Assembly: GCA_903910215.1 (NCBI GenBank)
Contig: CAIVYV010000334.1
Coordinates: 1 to 6,586 of the forward strand
Length of the DNA stretch: 6,586 bases
Reading direction: 5' to 3'
Source: an uncultured Pseudomonadota bacterium
Lineage (GTDB): Bacteria > Pseudomonadota > Gammaproteobacteria > Steroidobacterales > Steroidobacteraceae
This document shows, piece after piece, positions 4,726-6,586 of this stretch (the first letter of the stretch is position 1; each line of letters opens with the position of its first letter). Both the position numbers and the translations under genes were made by a program. Below the pieces are notes generated by a model that was not told the origin of the DNA, ran no database searches, and saw only the letters and a list, made by a program, of their open reading frames with translations.

Positions 4726-6586
4726 GCTGTATCCCGGACCGAAGCTGATGGTCGAATTCGAGGGGCTCGACGACCAAACCACTTTCTTCTCGGTTGCTGC
4801 GGCAGGCTCAGTCGCAACAGGCGATTCTGCTTCAACTGATTGCGCTTGCACCGTTGGCTCGGGCTCGATCGCAGCAGGCGGTGTCACCGCTGCAGGTTCG
4901 ATTGCGGCAGGCGGTGCCAATCCAGTCCAGCTCACCTGAACCGGCGCTGCGGCAATGGGCGGCGGGGCGAGATCGTCAGCCCCCGCAGAGGTAGCCTCGG
5001 GCTGCATCTGCAACGACATCTGTTCGCCGGATGCGGGGCGCATGTCGGCGCCTTCATCTAATCCCTGCTCTTGTACTGCATCGGCGGCGTCATCCAGCGT
5101 GTCATCGGCCGCGTCGCTACCGGCGCTCATTGCGCCGACGGCTCCAGCCTCGCGATCACGTCCACCCCGACGGCCGCGACGGCCACGGCGACGGCCGCGC
5201 CGAGCGCCACCTTCGCGCTCACCGCCAGCAGCGCCCTCGGCATTCGGCGCCAGTGCATCCTGCATCGTCTGCTCTACGTCTGAAGCGCCCACGACCGCCG
5301 CAGCGGCAGTCGGTGCCGACGTTGCGGGCGCAGAAGCGGCCACAGGCGCCGCAGCAGGCGCGGTGCCTGATGTAGCCTGACGCTCGCCGCGGTTCTCACC
5401 ACGCGGCTCACGACGACGCTGATCATCCCGACCGCTGCGACGTCCTTGACCTTCGCCGCGACCGCCCTCACTGCGCGCGCCATCCCCACCGCGACCGGCG
5501 TCGCTGCGAGGTGCTTGCTGCGTCGTCGGCTTGGTATCGCGAGTTTCTTTGGCGGCTTCACGCGGTTTGCGTTCGTTGCCGTCACGATCGCGGTCTCTAT
5601 CTCGATCACGATCTTTACCGCGACCACCGCGCTCGTTGCGATCACGATCTCGGCCGCGACCACCGCGTTCATTACGATCCCGATCGCGTCGATCCTGGCG
5701 TTGTCGACCGTTGCGCGAGGCACTCTCGTCTTGCTGCGGTGCCGGCGCTCCAAATAACCAGCGCCACAGCCGAACAAAAATACCGAGCTGCGGACCGGCA
5801 TCGACCGCTTTGGCTGCAGCAGCCGGCGCAGGCGCCTGCACCACGATCGGAGCGGGCGTGGTCGGCAGGAAGGTCGGCACGGCGGCCGGTTCCTGATGAG
5901 CTTGTTTTTCTCGCGTACCAGCCGGGTCCGGCACTTTGGCCGGAGTCGGCATCTGATAGCTCAGGCGCTTGACCTCGGGCAGATCAGCCTCGTCATCACG
6001 GACGCGACGGATCGAATATTCCGGCGTGTCGATGTTGAGGTTCGGCACGATGATGAGCTCGACATCGCTCTTGTCTTCGAGCGTGCGCAGCCATTCGCGC
6101 TTTTCATTGATGAGGTAGGTGGCGACTTCGACCGGTACCTCGGCGATGACCTTGGAGGTGCGATCTTTGCGGGCTTCTTCGCCGATGAGTCGCAGGATGG
6201 CAAGCGCCATCGATTCGACCGTGCGGATGCTGCCGATGCCTTGGCAGCGCGGGCACACTTCATGGCTCGAGTCGGAGAGTGACGGACGCAGTCGCTGACG
6301 CGACATCTCGAGCAAACCGAAGCGCGACAAGCGACCGATCTGGATGCGCGCGCGGTCCATCTTCATGGCATCGCGCAAGCGATCTTCAACAGCACGCTGA
6401 TTCTTCGGCTCCTCCATGTCGATGAAGTCGATGACGATCAGGCCGCCGATGTCGCGGATGCGCAGCTGCCGCGCGATTTCGTCAGCAGCTTCGAGGTTGG
6501 TGTTGGTGGCGGTGGTTTCGATGTCGCCACCGCGAGTAGCACGCGCCGAGTTGATGTCGATCGAGACCAGCGCTTCGGTGTAGTCG
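4705..6586 (-). CDS. rne: Ribonuclease E, catalytic core end plus C-terminal scaffold (5' end outside window)
   Basis: RNase E is the essential endonuclease of mRNA decay and of rRNA/tRNA processing, and the scaffold of the degradosome. The frame is open to the right edge, with 626 residues visible. The S1 and 5'-sensor parts are outside. If they are of normal length the protein would have about 920 residues. Visible core: EALVSIDINSARATRGGDIE, whose SID aspartate (6556-6558) matches E. coli Asp303, and VIDFID, whose first aspartate (6427-6429) matches Asp346. Both catalytic metal ligands are therefore present. The Zn-link CPRC is at 6244-6255 and the small domain follows. The noncatalytic tail begins near 5940. 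It holds an amphipathic segment LGIFVRLWRWLFG (about 5749-5790), likely the membrane anchor, then RD/RG-rich repeats, a second Arg-rich block (5149-5208), an Ala/Pro-rich acidic stretch, and two short aromatic islands near the end. An internal ATG at 6417 is not the start, because the conserved core continues before it. Confidence 0.96.
   Translation of the reverse strand, partial: DYTEALVSIDINSARATRGGDIETTATNTNLEAADEIARQLRIRDIGGLIVIDFIDMEEPKNQRAVEDRLRDAMKMDRARIQIGRLSRFGLLEMSRQRLRPSLSDSSHEVCPRCQGIGSIRTVESMALAILRLIGEEARKDRTSKVIAEVPVEVATYLINEKREWLRTLEDKSDVELIIVPNLNIDTPEYSIRRVRDDEADLPEVKRLSYQMPTPAKVPDPAGTREKQAHQEPAAVPTFLPTTPAPIVVQAPAPAAAAKAVDAGPQLGIFVRLWRWLFGAPAPQQDESASRNGRQRQDRRDRDRNERGGRGRDRDRNERGGRGKDRDRDRDRDRDGNERKPREAAKETRDTKPTTQQAPRSDAGRGGDGARSEGGRGEGQGRRSGRDDQRRREPRGENRGERQATSGTAPAAAPVAASAPATSAPTAAAAVVGASDVEQTMQDALAPNAEGAAGGEREGGARRGRRRGRRGRRGGRDREAGAVGAMSAGSDAADDTLDDAADAVQEQGLDEGADMRPASGEQMSLQMQPEATSAGADDLAPPPIAAAPVQVSWTGLAPPAAIEPAAVTPPAAIEPEPTVQAQSVEAESPVATEPAAATEKKVVWSSSPSNSTISFGPGYSSRRDDL
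5149..5208 (-). repeat. Arg/Gly-rich RNA-binding-like block of RNase E
   Basis: A short low-complexity tract built on GRRGRR units (protein GARRGRRRGRRGRRGG followed by RDRE), made of near-repeats of CGACGGCCGCG on the plus strand. It resembles the arginine-rich RNA-binding segments of RNase E scaffolds. It is set apart from the RD-rich repeats by a Gly/Ala/Pro-rich linker. Confidence 0.6.
5578..5685 (-). repeat. 36-base tandem repeat coding the RD/RG-rich tract of RNase E
   Basis: Three adjoining 36-base units lie in the rne tail. In coding order they give DRDRNERGGRGR (5650-5685), DRDRNERGGRGK (5614-5649) and the diverged DRDRDRDRDRDG (5578-5613). The first two units are closely alike at the DNA level as well; the third keeps the Asp-Arg alternation only. 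RG- and RD-rich tracts in RNase E tails are typical of RNA-binding, disordered regions. The unit number probably varies between strains. Confidence 0.75.

Noticed and set aside
5578..5685. Regularly spaced 36-base repeats as a CRISPR array
   Set aside because: The units adjoin without spacers and code a continuous RNase E tract.
4610..5972. Several plus-strand open frames opposite rne with Ser/Ala/Gly-rich or Arg/Pro-rich products
   Set aside because: They mirror the low-complexity tail of RNase E. The opposite strand has few stops there because of the repeats, and the minus-strand frame has clear family motifs.
6415..6417. ATG as the start of rne
   Set aside because: Conserved RNase E catalytic sequence, including both metal-binding aspartates, lies before it in the same frame.

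Overview
The window reads as a chromosomal segment of a fairly GC-rich gammaproteobacterium. It holds an envelope-biogenesis operon on the plus strand that converges on the end of an RNase E gene on the minus strand. The gene order (ExbB-like, ExbD-like, MsbA, LpxK, YcaR/Trm112-like, KdsB, then rne nearby) resembles what I know from Pseudomonas and Xanthomonas relatives. In Pseudomonas aeruginosa other genes (a low-molecular-weight phosphatase and murB) lie between kdsB and rne; here nothing does. I cannot name the genus. A lineage near the Xanthomonadales, Nevskiales or Steroidobacter is a guess from gene order and protein style only.

Layout: bases 1-506 hold the 3' part of an exbB-like proton-channel gene whose start lies before the window. 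Then follow exbD-like (503-925), msbA (922-2676), lpxK (2676-3710), a small Trm112-family gene (about 3716-3904) and kdsB (3904-4671). Four of the five junctions overlap by 1 or 4 bases (ATGA or TGATG), so this is one tightly coupled transcription unit. Its promoter is not in the window. After 33 noncoding bases the rne stop codon is reached from the other side. The two genes meet at a strong hairpin that contains the rne stop codon. From there to the right end the window is rne, whose N-terminal part lies beyond the edge.

How the genes work together: KdsB activates Kdo as CMP-Kdo. LpxK adds the 4'-phosphate to the tetraacyl lipid A disaccharide, making the Kdo acceptor lipid IVA. MsbA flips the core-lipid A product across the inner membrane. 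The ExbB/ExbD pair is a proton-driven motor of the TonB/Tol class with no TonB gene in view; a link to envelope or LPS work is suggested only by position. The Trm112-like zinc-ribbon protein has no firmly known job here. RNase E is the scaffold endonuclease of the RNA degradosome. It keeps its catalytic aspartates, Zn-link and a likely membrane-anchoring helix, followed by a long disordered arginine-rich tail with internal repeats.

I see no mobile element, CRISPR array, tRNA or rRNA, and no stretch over 300 bases without a gene. The content is mostly ordinary housekeeping, and I do not see an undescribed system. The points most worth a second look are an Asp-to-Asn change at the expected second metal ligand of KdsB, the convergent hairpin at kdsB/rne, and the repeat-rich RNase E tail with its two aromatic islands.
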